From an uncultured Alistipes sp. (GTDB taxonomy: Bacteria; Bacteroidota; Bacteroidia; Bacteroidales; Rikenellaceae), in contig CAAGGY010000043.1 in NCBI GenBank assembly GCA_900769525.1, positions 1 through 14,641 on the forward strand: a DNA stretch of 14,641 nucleotides, given 5' to 3'. The notes beneath the pieces were generated by a model that saw only the letters and a program-made list of their open reading frames with translations, did not search any database and was not told the origin of the DNA. The position numbers and the translations under genes were made by a program. This document shows, piece after piece, positions 1 to 6,233 of the stretch (position 1 is the stretch's first letter; each line of letters opens with the position of its first letter).

Positions 1-257
1 AATCTAACCCCTTCTGACAAGAAATTGGTACGCTGATTGAGGTGACCGATTAAGTATTTTAAGGAATTTAGTGATACCTTTCCCTAAATTCCCTATCCTC
101 CCTACTCTCTCTATTAACCTCGAGCTAAGCACACTCTACTTTTAACTTTTTACCTCTTAACTCATAAAGGGATACCTTACTTTTCACCTTTACCCTTTCA
201 CTTTTAACTTTTTTTTGTATCTTTGTCTTTTAAGAGAATAATTTAACCTTAAATAAT
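1..257. other. Intergenic region left of the S9 peptidase gene
   Basis: No gene can be supported here. The + strand frame 1 runs open from the edge to a TGA at 34-36 and could be the last 11 codons of an upstream gene. On the - strand a frame without a start codon is open from about 78 to the left edge. A 9-bp inverted repeat, GGAATTTAG at 63-71 and CTAAATTCC at 84-92, has no T tract on the + side. The stretch 130-216 is pyrimidine-rich with repeated ACTTTTAACTTTTT-like words near 138 and 199, and GATACCTT occurs at 73-80 and 171-178. Confidence 0.5.
196..225 (+). promoter_or_regulatory. Candidate Bacteroidota promoter of the S9 peptidase / fRMsr unit
   Basis: TATCTTTG at 218-225 matches the TAnnTTTG -7 element of the Bacteroidota housekeeping sigma factor exactly. 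TTTC at 196-199 is one mismatch from the TTTG -33 element, with an 18-nt spacer. This predicts a transcript start near 231 and a short leader of about 25 nt before the ATG at 258. The -33 match is weak in this T-rich background. Confidence 0.55.
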
Positions 258-2699
258 ATGATTAAGAGACTTAAATCCCTCCTTATTGCTGTGGCGGCAA
301 TCGCTACGGCAACTACGACGCTTGCGGCTGAGCCACAGATTGTTACCCCTAATTATACGCTCGCTGAGCAGTTCTCGCCAGCACGTGTGCGTCGCCTTGT
401 GCCTCAGACCTCTGTTCGTCCAAACTGGTTTGAGAATAGCAACAAGTTTTGGTACAAGTGGCAGACTATAGATGCTATAACCTACTATGTTGTCGACCCT
501 CAGGCTGGTCGTAAGACTGAGCTTTGGACAATGGCTGAGTTGGCCGAGAAGGTTACTCTCGACTCGTCATACCCATTCGATGCTCAGCACCTCCCAATCT
601 CGAATATCAAGCTCGAGGAGGATAAATATGTGCTCTTCGATATTCGCCCAGGCGATGCTATTGTTGAGAACAATATCTATGCCCCAAAGGACGACGAGGG
701 CAAGCCTCTCGTGTTGCACTATAAGTGGGATATCGCTAAGCGTGAGCTTACTCGCATTGATAAGCGATTGGGCAAGATGCCTGAGTGGGCTAACGTCTCA
801 CCCGATGGTAAGATTGCTGTATATCAGAAGAATAGCAACCTCTGGTATATGTCGGTAGAGGATGTCGAGAAGTTTATCGTTGACCCAAAGGATTCGACAA
901 TCGTTGAGCACCAGATTACTACCGATGCTACTGAGGCTACCGCCTACCACTGGTTTGAGGACTGCATTGAGCAGCTCAAGGAGGATGAGCGCTACCGTGT
1001 ATTCTTGCAGTGGTCGCCCGACTCTAAGCACTTCGCAACAGTGCGTAGCAACACCGAGATGTTGCTCGACTTCTGGGTTATCAACATCCTCAAGAAGCGT
1101 CCAGAGCTCTTCTCATACAAGTATCAGATGCCTGGCGAGCAGAGCCCCGACTTCTGGCTGGAGTTGTTCGACACTGAGAAGTTTGAGCGTCGCAAGGTTG
1201 AGATGGCTAAATATAAGGAGCAGATGTTGTTTATCTGCAACAAGCCATATAACCACTCTGAGCGCTACAACCGCCCTATGCGTGTTGTTTGGCAGGGCGA
1301 CAACGACAAATTCTATGTTGTGCGCCAAAGCCGTGACATCAAGCGTGCTGACCTCTGCGTGGTGGATGTTGCAACTGCAACAGCTAAGGAGTTAGTTGCC
1401 GAGTCGATGAACACCTCTATCGAGTGGCAGAACCCTACGCTGATTAACTCTGGTCAGGAGCTTGTCCAGTGGTCGGAGCGTACTGGCTGGGCACACCTCT
1501 ATCGCTACACGGCTGATGGAGAGCTTCTCAATCAGATTACTAAGGGTGAGTGGCACGTCTCTAACGTTCTTGGCGTTGACGACGCTAAGCGTGTTATCTA
1601 CTTCACCGCAACAGGTGTTAACAAGGACGAGAACCCATACTACTTGCACCTCTTCCGTGTGAACTACGACGGTACAGGCCTCAAGCAGCTCGATCCTAAG
1701 GGCTTCAATGGCGAGTTCTCGCTCTCTGACGACCGCCGCTACTTCACAACAACATATTCGAGAGTCGATGCAGCCCCAGTATCTGAGCTCTATACTACTG
1801 ATGGTAAGAGGGTGTTGGCATTGCAGGCTGTAGATATCGAGCCTCTTAAGGCTACTGGCTACTGCTATCCAGAGCCATTCGTTGTCAAGGCTGCCGATGG
1901 CATCACCGACCTTCACGGCGTGATGTACAAGCCTTACGACTTCGATCCTGAGAAGAAGTATCCTATTATCGAGTATGTCTATCCAGGCCCTCAGACCGAG
2001 GCTGTTGAGCAGTCGTGGTACCACCCACAGGTTCGTACCGACCGCCTCGCTCAGCTCGGCTTCATCGTCATCACCGTGGGTAACCGTGGTGGCCACCCAG
2101 ATCGCTCTAAGTGGTATCACAACTATGGCTACGGCAATATGCGTGACTACGGCCTTAAGGATAAGGTTGTTGCTGCTCAGCAGCTCGCTGCACGCTACGA
2201 CTTTATCGACATTGAGCGTGTTGGTATCCATGGCCACTCGGGTGGTGGTTTCATGTCGACAGCTGCGATTTTGATGTATCCCGACTTCTTCGACGTTGCT
2301 GTATCGTGCGCAGGTAACCACGATAACAACATCTACAACCGCTGGTGGAGCGAGAAGCACCACGGTATTATGGAGCGTGAGAAGGATGGCGAGATTGAGT
2401 TCGAGTATCGCATCACTGCTAACCCAGAGATTGCATCACGCCTTAAGGGTAACCTTCTTCTCGTTCATGGCGATATCGACGAGAATGTTCACCCTGGAAA
2501 TACCTTGCGTGTTGTCGATGCGTTGATTCGCTCTAACAAGCGCTTCGATATGCTTATCCTCCCTGGCCAGCGTCACGGCTTCGGCGATATGAACGAGTAC
2601 TTCTTCTGGCGTATGGCCGACTACTTCTCTGAGCACTTGCTCGGCTCACGTCAGACAACGACAGATATACCTCAGCTTAATAACGATATCGTTCGATAG
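258..2699 (+). CDS. Exported S9-family serine peptidase (DPP IV-like, prolyl oligopeptidase fold)
   Basis: This 813-residue protein should cleave short peptides, probably in the periplasm or at the outer membrane. Residues 1-24 form a signal peptide with a basic start, a hydrophobic core and a plausible cleavage after an Ala near 23-24. Residues of about 90-510 fit the DPP IV N-terminal beta-propeller (PF00930) and about 535-800 the alpha/beta hydrolase (PF00326). The catalytic triad is visible: Ser661 in GHSGGG, Asp741 in HGDIDEN and His773 in GQRHGFG. Tyr575 in YVYPGP fits the oxyanion tyrosine. Length is usual for the family. The nucleophile motif is GHSGGG rather than GWSYGG, and where DPP IV has a Glu-Glu pair this protein reads F233-E234-D235. 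Strict dipeptidyl activity on X-Pro peptides is therefore uncertain. The fold and peptidase class are secure; the substrate is not. It is followed after 6 nt by the fRMsr gene. Confidence 0.9.
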   Translation: MIKRLKSLLIAVAAIATATTTLAAEPQIVTPNYTLAEQFSPARVRRLVPQTSVRPNWFENSNKFWYKWQTIDAITYYVVDPQAGRKTELWTMAELAEKVTLDSSYPFDAQHLPISNIKLEEDKYVLFDIRPGDAIVENNIYAPKDDEGKPLVLHYKWDIAKRELTRIDKRLGKMPEWANVSPDGKIAVYQKNSNLWYMSVEDVEKFIVDPKDSTIVEHQITTDATEATAYHWFEDCIEQLKEDERYRVFLQWSPDSKHFATVRSNTEMLLDFWVINILKKRPELFSYKYQMPGEQSPDFWLELFDTEKFERRKVEMAKYKEQMLFICNKPYNHSERYNRPMRVVWQGDNDKFYVVRQSRDIKRADLCVVDVATATAKELVAESMNTSIEWQNPTLINSGQELVQWSERTGWAHLYRYTADGELLNQITKGEWHVSNVLGVDDAKRVIYFTATGVNKDENPYYLHLFRVNYDGTGLKQLDPKGFNGEFSLSDDRRYFTTTYSRVDAAPVSELYTTDGKRVLALQAVDIEPLKATGYCYPEPFVVKAADGITDLHGVMYKPYDFDPEKKYPIIEYVYPGPQTEAVEQSWYHPQVRTDRLAQLGFIVITVGNRGGHPDRSKWYHNYGYGNMRDYGLKDKVVAAQQLAARYDFIDIERVGIHGHSGGGFMSTAAILMYPDFFDVAVSCAGNHDNNIYNRWWSEKHHGIMEREKDGEIEFEYRITANPEIASRLKGNLLLVHGDIDENVHPGNTLRVVDALIRSNKRFDMLILPGQRHGFGDMNEYFFWRMADYFSEHLLGSRQTTTDIPQLNNDIVR

Positions 2700-2705
2700 T
2701 TGCTT

Positions 2706-3173
2706 ATGGCTGAAGAACTTAAAATTGCCCACGGTGGCAAAAAAGAGCGTTACGACCTGCTCTATAGGCAGGTCGTAACGCTTGTTGAGGGCGAGAGCGA
2801 CGCAATAGCCAATATGGCCAATGTCGCTGCGATGATTCACTATACCTTTAATCCTCTCTGGACGGGATTCTATCGTGTTGAGGGCGACGAGCTTGTTCTC
2901 GGCCCATTCCAGGGGCCTTTAGCTTGTAGCCGCATAGCCTATGGCAAGGGTGTCTGTGGTGCTGCGTGGCAGCGTGAGCAGAGCGTTGTCGTTGAGGACG
3001 TGGAGCTCTTTCCTGGTCATATCGCTTGTAGCTCACTATCTCGCAGTGAGATTGTCGTGCCTGTGAAGCACGATGGACGTGTTGTCGCTGTGCTCGATAT
3101 TGATAGCACGGAGGTGGGCACATTCGACGATGTTGATAGAGAGTGGTTGGAGCGCATCGTTGCGCACCTATAA
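2706..3173 (+). CDS. msrC: Free methionine-(R)-sulfoxide reductase (GAF-domain fRMsr)
   Basis: This 155-residue protein is a single GAF domain that reduces free L-methionine-(R)-S-oxide to methionine in the cytosol, using thioredoxin-type electrons. The family signature is clear: LVLGPFQGPLAC, then GVCG, then FPGHIAC, then SEIVVPV and a closing GRVVAVLDIDS. Three cysteines lie at 74, 84 and 108. Their spacing of 10 and 24 residues equals that of Cys84, Cys94 and Cys118 in the E. coli enzyme, where they form the catalytic and resolving set. I chose the ATG at 2706 rather than the TTG at 2700. It lies 6 nt after the peptidase stop, so the two genes are very probably cotranscribed. Its stop abuts the stop of the convergent terminase gene with no base between. 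A 15-bp inverted repeat lies inside codons 14-26. The product call is strong; the symbol follows the msrC/yebR naming. Confidence 0.9.
   Translation: MAEELKIAHGGKKERYDLLYRQVVTLVEGESDAIANMANVAAMIHYTFNPLWTGFYRVEGDELVLGPFQGPLACSRIAYGKGVCGAAWQREQSVVVEDVELFPGHIACSSLSRSEIVVPVKHDGRVVAVLDIDSTEVGTFDDVDREWLERIVAHL
2739..2782 (-). terminator. Intragenic intrinsic-terminator-shaped hairpin, read on the - strand
   Basis: AGCGTTACGACCTGC at 2746-2760 and its exact reverse complement at 2768-2782 form a 15-bp perfect stem with a 7-nt loop (2761-2767). Read on the - strand, the stem is followed at once by C and six T residues (A run at 2739-2744 on the + strand). That is the layout of a strong Rho-independent terminator. 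On the + strand no T run follows. It lies inside the fRMsr coding region, about 390 nt past the stop of the opposing terminase gene. The structure is directly visible; its use as a terminator is inferred. Confidence 0.6.
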
Positions 3174-4616
3174 CTATATAAACGTCACTCTCTGCCACCT
3201 TCGCTCATTTGTGCCTCCTGCCTCACGCTCTATGATGCCTGTGATGGCATCGGCAGCATCGTCGTGGCGGTTGGCACGAAATAGTCGTTTATAGGTTGTC
3301 AGGTGGGCGTAGAACTCTGGCCAGCGTAGGTGCCAGCCTCGTGGCATACGGATAAGATGGAGTACCGTTGCCGAGTTCGATAGTATGCGAGCCTCCTTAT
3401 TGCCACTCTGGTGAAACCACTCTATGCGCACCTTTGGCGCAAGGCGTTGCACGGCACGAGCAAAGCCTCGTCCGCCGTTGTTACTCTCGATGATTGAGCG
3501 TCGTGTGTCGTTGCGCTTGAGCATTTCGCTAACAAGCTGTTCGCTTGTCTCCATCGCCTCCTGTGTATATACCACATCTGTAATATATATTATGCCGTCG
3601 CTATCTACCGAGTAGCATATTGAGGCGAGGTAGTCCTCGCCCAGGTCTGCCGTGTCTGTGTAGTTGCCACGTAAGACAATCTCACGTGGTAGGGTGTCGT
3701 ATTCTCGAAACCTATCGCTATATAATAGTCCTTCACGTGTTGTAGGGTGCCCCTGATACATCGCCTCGAAGCGTACAGGGTCGAGGTTGCGCTTTGTGTG
3801 TAGAAGCGTGGCACTCTGCTGCTCGGGCCATAGTGCCTCGCCCTCGTTGCGAGGATCAAGCTCCGTTGCGGGTGAGGCCTTTAGTGCCTCGTAGTTAAGG
3901 TATAACCACTCGCCATCCTCCGCCTCGTCGATATCCTTTAGCGAGTTTAACATCCTGCACTTCTCGCTACGCATAAGTGTGCCTATGAGATCCTCCTCGT
4001 GCCAGCGTGTGAAAACTATCAGCTCACGTGAGGTGTTGTGCATTCGTGTGCGTACTACCGAGGTGTACCACTCCCAACAGTTTTCACGCACCACGGGCGA
4101 CTGAGCCTCCATTGCATCTTTATATAGGTCATCAAGAATAAAGCAATCTACACGATTACCCGTCAGCGAGCCCTCACGACCTACAGATAGTAGCTCTCCC
4201 TTTCGGCCGATAATCTCTACCTCGTCCGATGTGCGAATATATGCCGCTGGCTTAGTACCCTGCTTGATTGTTGTATCGGGAAATAGCTCCTTATATTCAC
4301 GTGAGTCGATGATGCGTTGCACACGGCGATTAAACTTCGAGGCGAGCGTTCCTGAGTATGAGGCTATGGCTATGCGTGTGTCGGGGTCGAGGCCGAGTAG
4401 GTAGGCTGGCAGTAGGGTTGTTGCACCTACACTCTTGCCATGCTGGGGTGGCACCGAGACTATGAGCTTGCGTATGCGCCCCTGAGCAAAGGCTTCGAGT
4501 ACGCTGTAATAGCTGCGATGAAATGGGCTAAGCTCCAAAAATGGGTAGACCTTGAGCGCAAAGTCGGTAAAGGAGCAGGGTGTTTGCTCCTGAGTTTTAT
4601 TCAATGTCGTTGTCAT
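3174..4616 (-). CDS. Phage-type terminase large subunit (TerL), apparently orphan
   Basis: This 480-residue protein has the two-domain layout of DNA-packaging motors. The N-terminal ATPase has Walker A SVPPQHGKS at 54-62, Walker B FILDD at 159-163 followed by a Tyr-Lys-Asp stretch, and a coupling-type segment VFTRWHEEDL at 201-210. The C-terminal RNase H-like nuclease has candidate metal ligands Asp321 (NYTDTAD), Glu377 (IIESNNGGRGFAR) and Asp452/453 (HDDAADAI). This resembles the PPxHGKS terminases grouped with Terminase_6. Length is normal and no frameshift or lost catalytic residue is seen. The frame is open back to a GTG at 4709, but the ATG at 4616 gives a start just before the usual N-terminal region. 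No small terminase, portal, protease, capsid or tail gene is near. A 95-residue gene lies 111 nt upstream on the same strand, probably in the same transcript. Family assignment is strong; its present role is unknown. Confidence 0.9.
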   Translation of the reverse strand: MTTTLNKTQEQTPCSFTDFALKVYPFLELSPFHRSYYSVLEAFAQGRIRKLIVSVPPQHGKSVGATTLLPAYLLGLDPDTRIAIASYSGTLASKFNRRVQRIIDSREYKELFPDTTIKQGTKPAAYIRTSDEVEIIGRKGELLSVGREGSLTGNRVDCFILDDLYKDAMEAQSPVVRENCWEWYTSVVRTRMHNTSRELIVFTRWHEEDLIGTLMRSEKCRMLNSLKDIDEAEDGEWLYLNYEALKASPATELDPRNEGEALWPEQQSATLLHTKRNLDPVRFEAMYQGHPTTREGLLYSDRFREYDTLPREIVLRGNYTDTADLGEDYLASICYSVDSDGIIYITDVVYTQEAMETSEQLVSEMLKRNDTRRSIIESNNGGRGFARAVQRLAPKVRIEWFHQSGNKEARILSNSATVLHLIRMPRGWHLRWPEFYAHLTTYKRLFRANRHDDAADAITGIIEREAGGTNERRWQRVTFI

Positions 4617-4727
4617 GATTAAGAGTTTATTGTCCTGCCCCGATGCGGGCGAATGGACATTCGTTGAAGGGTGGCGAAGGCATCGCTTCAAGGTGGGAAT
4701 ATGCCACACTTCAGAGGTTTGAATAGA

Positions 4728-5015
4728 TTATAGGGCAATAGTGAGTAGCTCCTTGAAGCTGAAGTCGTTGAGCAGCTCCTCGCTACCTATCGAGGTGTGA
4801 AACTCCCACCACACGGGGATAATTTTCGAGATTGTCGCTCTATAACCATCGCACTCTGTGCCTCGATTTCGCTCGATGAAGAGCGTGCATATAAGCCTAC
4901 AATCAACCTCCCCGTGTGTGAAAGTAACAGAGCCCGAAAAGTAGGTTCTGTTACCTATAGCACTCAATAATCTCTCCGATACCTCATGGTAAAGTTGATA
5001 AGAAATGGTGTACAT
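4728..5015 (-). CDS. Small conserved-looking protein upstream of the terminase, function unknown
   Basis: This 95-residue soluble protein has no signal peptide or membrane segment. I do not recognise a named family. It reads as a compact mixed alpha/beta fold: an N-terminal helix (YQLYHEVSERLLSAIG), beta-like strands (YFSGSVTF and CRLICTLFIER), then VVWWEFHT-like hydrophobic residues written here as VWWEFHT, and a C-terminal EELLNDFSF stretch. From memory, proteins of this look occur beside terminase genes in Bacteroidales genomes, but I cannot confirm this. It is the first gene of the - strand arm, with a promoter-like element 70-100 nt upstream, and it faces away from the S24 repressor. Those features suggest that it is controlled by the repressor and expressed with the terminase. 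That it is a gene is likely; the role is open. Confidence 0.7.
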   Translation of the reverse strand: MYTISYQLYHEVSERLLSAIGNRTYFSGSVTFTHGEVDCRLICTLFIERNRGTECDGYRATISKIIPVWWEFHTSIGSEELLNDFSFKELLTIAL

Positions 5016-5047
5016 GGTTGATGTTTTGATAGTTTTGTAATATAATA

Positions 5048-5078
5048 TTTGGATTTTAAAATAAATTGTTTAACTTTG
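5048..5078 (+). promoter_or_regulatory. Promoter of the XRE-S24 repressor gene
   Basis: TTTG at 5048-5051 and TAACTTTG at 5071-5078 match both Bacteroidota sigma elements exactly, with a 19-nt spacer. The predicted transcript start is near 5084-5086, giving a leader of about 65 nt before the ATG at 5152. This is the cleanest promoter in the window. Its downstream edge runs into the opposing promoter. Confidence 0.75.
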
Positions 5079-5083
5079 TAGTG

Positions 5084-5115
5084 CAAATATACATTCAATA
5101 AATTGATTTGTCAAT
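5084..5115 (-). promoter_or_regulatory. Promoter of the small gene and terminase, facing the repressor promoter
   Basis: On the - strand, TATATTTG (+ strand CAAATATA, 5084-5091) matches the TAnnTTTG -7 element. ATTG (+ strand 5112-5115) is a one-mismatch -33 element after a 20-nt spacer. The predicted start near 5077 falls inside the -7 box of the repressor promoter, so the two promoters cannot easily be occupied together. No other promoter-like element is seen between here and the terminase start. Confidence 0.55.
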
Positions 5116-5151
5116 AGTTTAGTACAAAAATTTAATATAATATTATTTTAT

Positions 5152-5832
5152 ATGGAGACCATAGGAATGCGTGTAAGACTTATGCGCAAACAACTCAATC
5201 TTACGCAAGAGCAATTAGCTCAGCGACTTGGCATTGGAAAGGCAGCCCTCTCAATGATCGAAACCAACAAGGCAGGACTCTCGCAGCGTAATAGAAATAT
5301 CCTTGTTCAGGATTTTAACCTTAATCCCGATTGGCTTGAGACAGGCAAGGGCAAGATGTTCAATGCTGAGCCCAACCTGACGCCATATTTGCATCGTACA
5401 GATAAGTCGTTACCCATGCAGAGCGTGCCTCTATACTCGATTGAGGGTACTGCGGGCCTTGTGCCTCTGTTTGCCGAGAGCGAGAAGATTAAGCCTAACG
5501 ACTTTATCCATATCCCAAATCTTCCTAAGTGCGATGGTGCGATATATATCGTTGGCGACTCGATGTATCCTCTGCTAAAGAGTGGTGACATTATATTATA
5601 TAAGCAACTTAGCGACGTGCGTGACGTCTTTTGGGGCGATATGTACCTACTCTCAATCGACATCGACGGCGAGGAGTATATCACCGTTAAGTATGTTCAG
5701 AAGTCTGAGCACCCTGGCTTCGTAAAGCTCGTGAGCCAAAACCAGCACCACGCCGACAAGGAGGTTGAGATTGACCGTATCCGAGCCATAGCTCTCATTA
5801 AGGCCTCTGTACGTATGCACACCATCGGGTAA
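5152..5832 (+). CDS. XRE-family transcriptional repressor with LexA/CI-type S24 autocleavage domain
   Basis: This 226-residue protein has an N-terminal helix-turn-helix at about 6-65 (RLMRKQLNLTQEQLAQRLGI, then an ALSMIE recognition region). A linker leads to a C-terminal S24 peptidase domain at about 93-220. The autocleavage parts are present: Ala101-Gly102 as the scissile pair, Ser137 in VGDSMYP and Lys180 in ITVKYV. The Ala-Gly to Ser distance is close to that in LexA. Such proteins bind DNA as dimers and are cut after RecA activation, so DNA damage lifts repression. The gene diverges from the 95-residue gene and the terminase, with interleaved promoters, as in a phage CI-type switch. It may also control itself. 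The ATG at 5152 is the only sensible start. It is followed by a terminator at 5971. The family call is strong; SOS induction is inferred. Confidence 0.92.
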   Translation: METIGMRVRLMRKQLNLTQEQLAQRLGIGKAALSMIETNKAGLSQRNRNILVQDFNLNPDWLETGKGKMFNAEPNLTPYLHRTDKSLPMQSVPLYSIEGTAGLVPLFAESEKIKPNDFIHIPNLPKCDGAIYIVGDSMYPLLKSGDIILYKQLSDVRDVFWGDMYLLSIDIDGEEYITVKYVQKSEHPGFVKLVSQNQHHADKEVEIDRIRAIALIKASVRMHTIG

Positions 5833-5943
5833 TTTCGAGTGATAAGTGGTCATCTTCGGCACCAAGCTCATTGCCTCGAATATTTTTATACCTTAAATAT
5901 TTATAACCCCTGCTGAGAGTGGGGTATATATGAAAAAAATAAT

Positions 5944-6006
5944 GGCTGTCCGAGTGGGGCTATCCTTTTTCGGCGGTGAAATTTAAGTCACCGCCGATTT
6001 TGTTTA
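5944..6006 (+). terminator. Tandem terminator of the repressor gene
   Basis: The main hairpin is CGGCGGTGA (5971-5979) with TCACCGCCG (5988-5996): 9 perfect GC-rich pairs, an 8-nt loop and then ATTTTGTTT. Just upstream, GGCTGTCC (5944-5951) and GGCTATCC (5958-5965) make an imperfect hairpin followed by five T residues (5966-5970), likely a decayed first terminator. The pair ends about 140 nt past the repressor stop. Confidence 0.8.
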
Positions 6007-6136
6007 TTTACAACAGGTTAGAATCTTGTGTTGTGAAACGACTATTTTGTACAAAAAACTCTTAAACTATGTTTTTACGCTTCCAGTGAAGCCTTCTATG
6101 TAGTCTAAATTAAGTACAAATAATTACACCTACATT

Positions 6137-6179
6137 AAATCACCTTTTGCAGAGTGCGAAAGGTGATTTTTCTATTTTA
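6137..6179 (+). terminator. Second intrinsic terminator, upstream of the LRR gene
   Basis: AAATCACCTTT (6137-6147) pairs perfectly with AAAGGTGATTT (6159-6169). It is followed by TTCTATTTTAT on the + side and preceded by a moderately A-rich stretch. No gene ends nearby on the + strand, because the repressor already has its own terminator at 5971. It may therefore end a small RNA, act as backup, or insulate the LRR gene. Confidence 0.7.
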
Positions 6180-6202
6180 TCCGAACAAGACCCCGCAAGA
6201 GT

Positions 6203-6233
6203 GTTGTTATTTGCGAAATTTTTACTATTTTTG
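6203..6233 (+). promoter_or_regulatory. Candidate promoter of the LRR lipoprotein gene
   Basis: TATTTTTG at 6226-6233 matches the TAnnTTTG -7 element. GTTG at 6203-6206 is one mismatch from TTTG, with a 19-nt spacer. The predicted start near 6240 gives a long leader of about 155 nt before the ATG at 6398, with an inverted repeat of TTATCCTT in it. The start also lies within the dyad 6233-6265, which could be an operator instead of an RNA stem. Confidence 0.5.

Larger units (their letters stand above)
5038..5144. promoter_or_regulatory. Candidate paired operators flanking the divergent promoters
   Basis: The 12-bp word TAATATAATATT occurs at 5038-5049 and again at 5133-5144, in the same orientation and 95 bp apart, close to nine helical turns. 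The copies lie on either side of both candidate promoters, and the left copy overlaps the -33 element of the repressor promoter. They are reasonable binding sites for the adjacent XRE-family repressor, possibly with looping. The whole gap is very AT-rich, so chance recurrence is not negligible. Confidence 0.35.

Noticed and set aside
63..92. 9-bp inverted repeat as terminator of an upstream gene
   Set aside because: No T tract follows on the + strand, and no upstream gene can be confirmed in the 62 bases before it.
1392..2363. 323-codon open frame on the - strand inside the S9 peptidase gene
   Set aside because: It is the complement of a strongly supported gene with a catalytic triad. Its translation is low-complexity (Val/Leu-rich) with no domain, a typical effect of the biased codon use of the real gene.
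3234..3251. GATGCC/GGCATC hairpin as terminator for the peptidase-fRMsr unit
   Set aside because: It lies in the terminase coding region, is only 6 bp and has no T run after it on the + strand.
4617..4709. GTG start extending the terminase by 31 residues
   Set aside because: The added residues are not like a terminase N-terminus and run through a 14-bp palindrome (4650-4663), which looks intergenic.
3174..5832. Attachment-site duplications around the terminase module
   Set aside because: I compared the sequence at both ends of the module and found no direct repeat of useful length, and no tRNA gene is adjacent.
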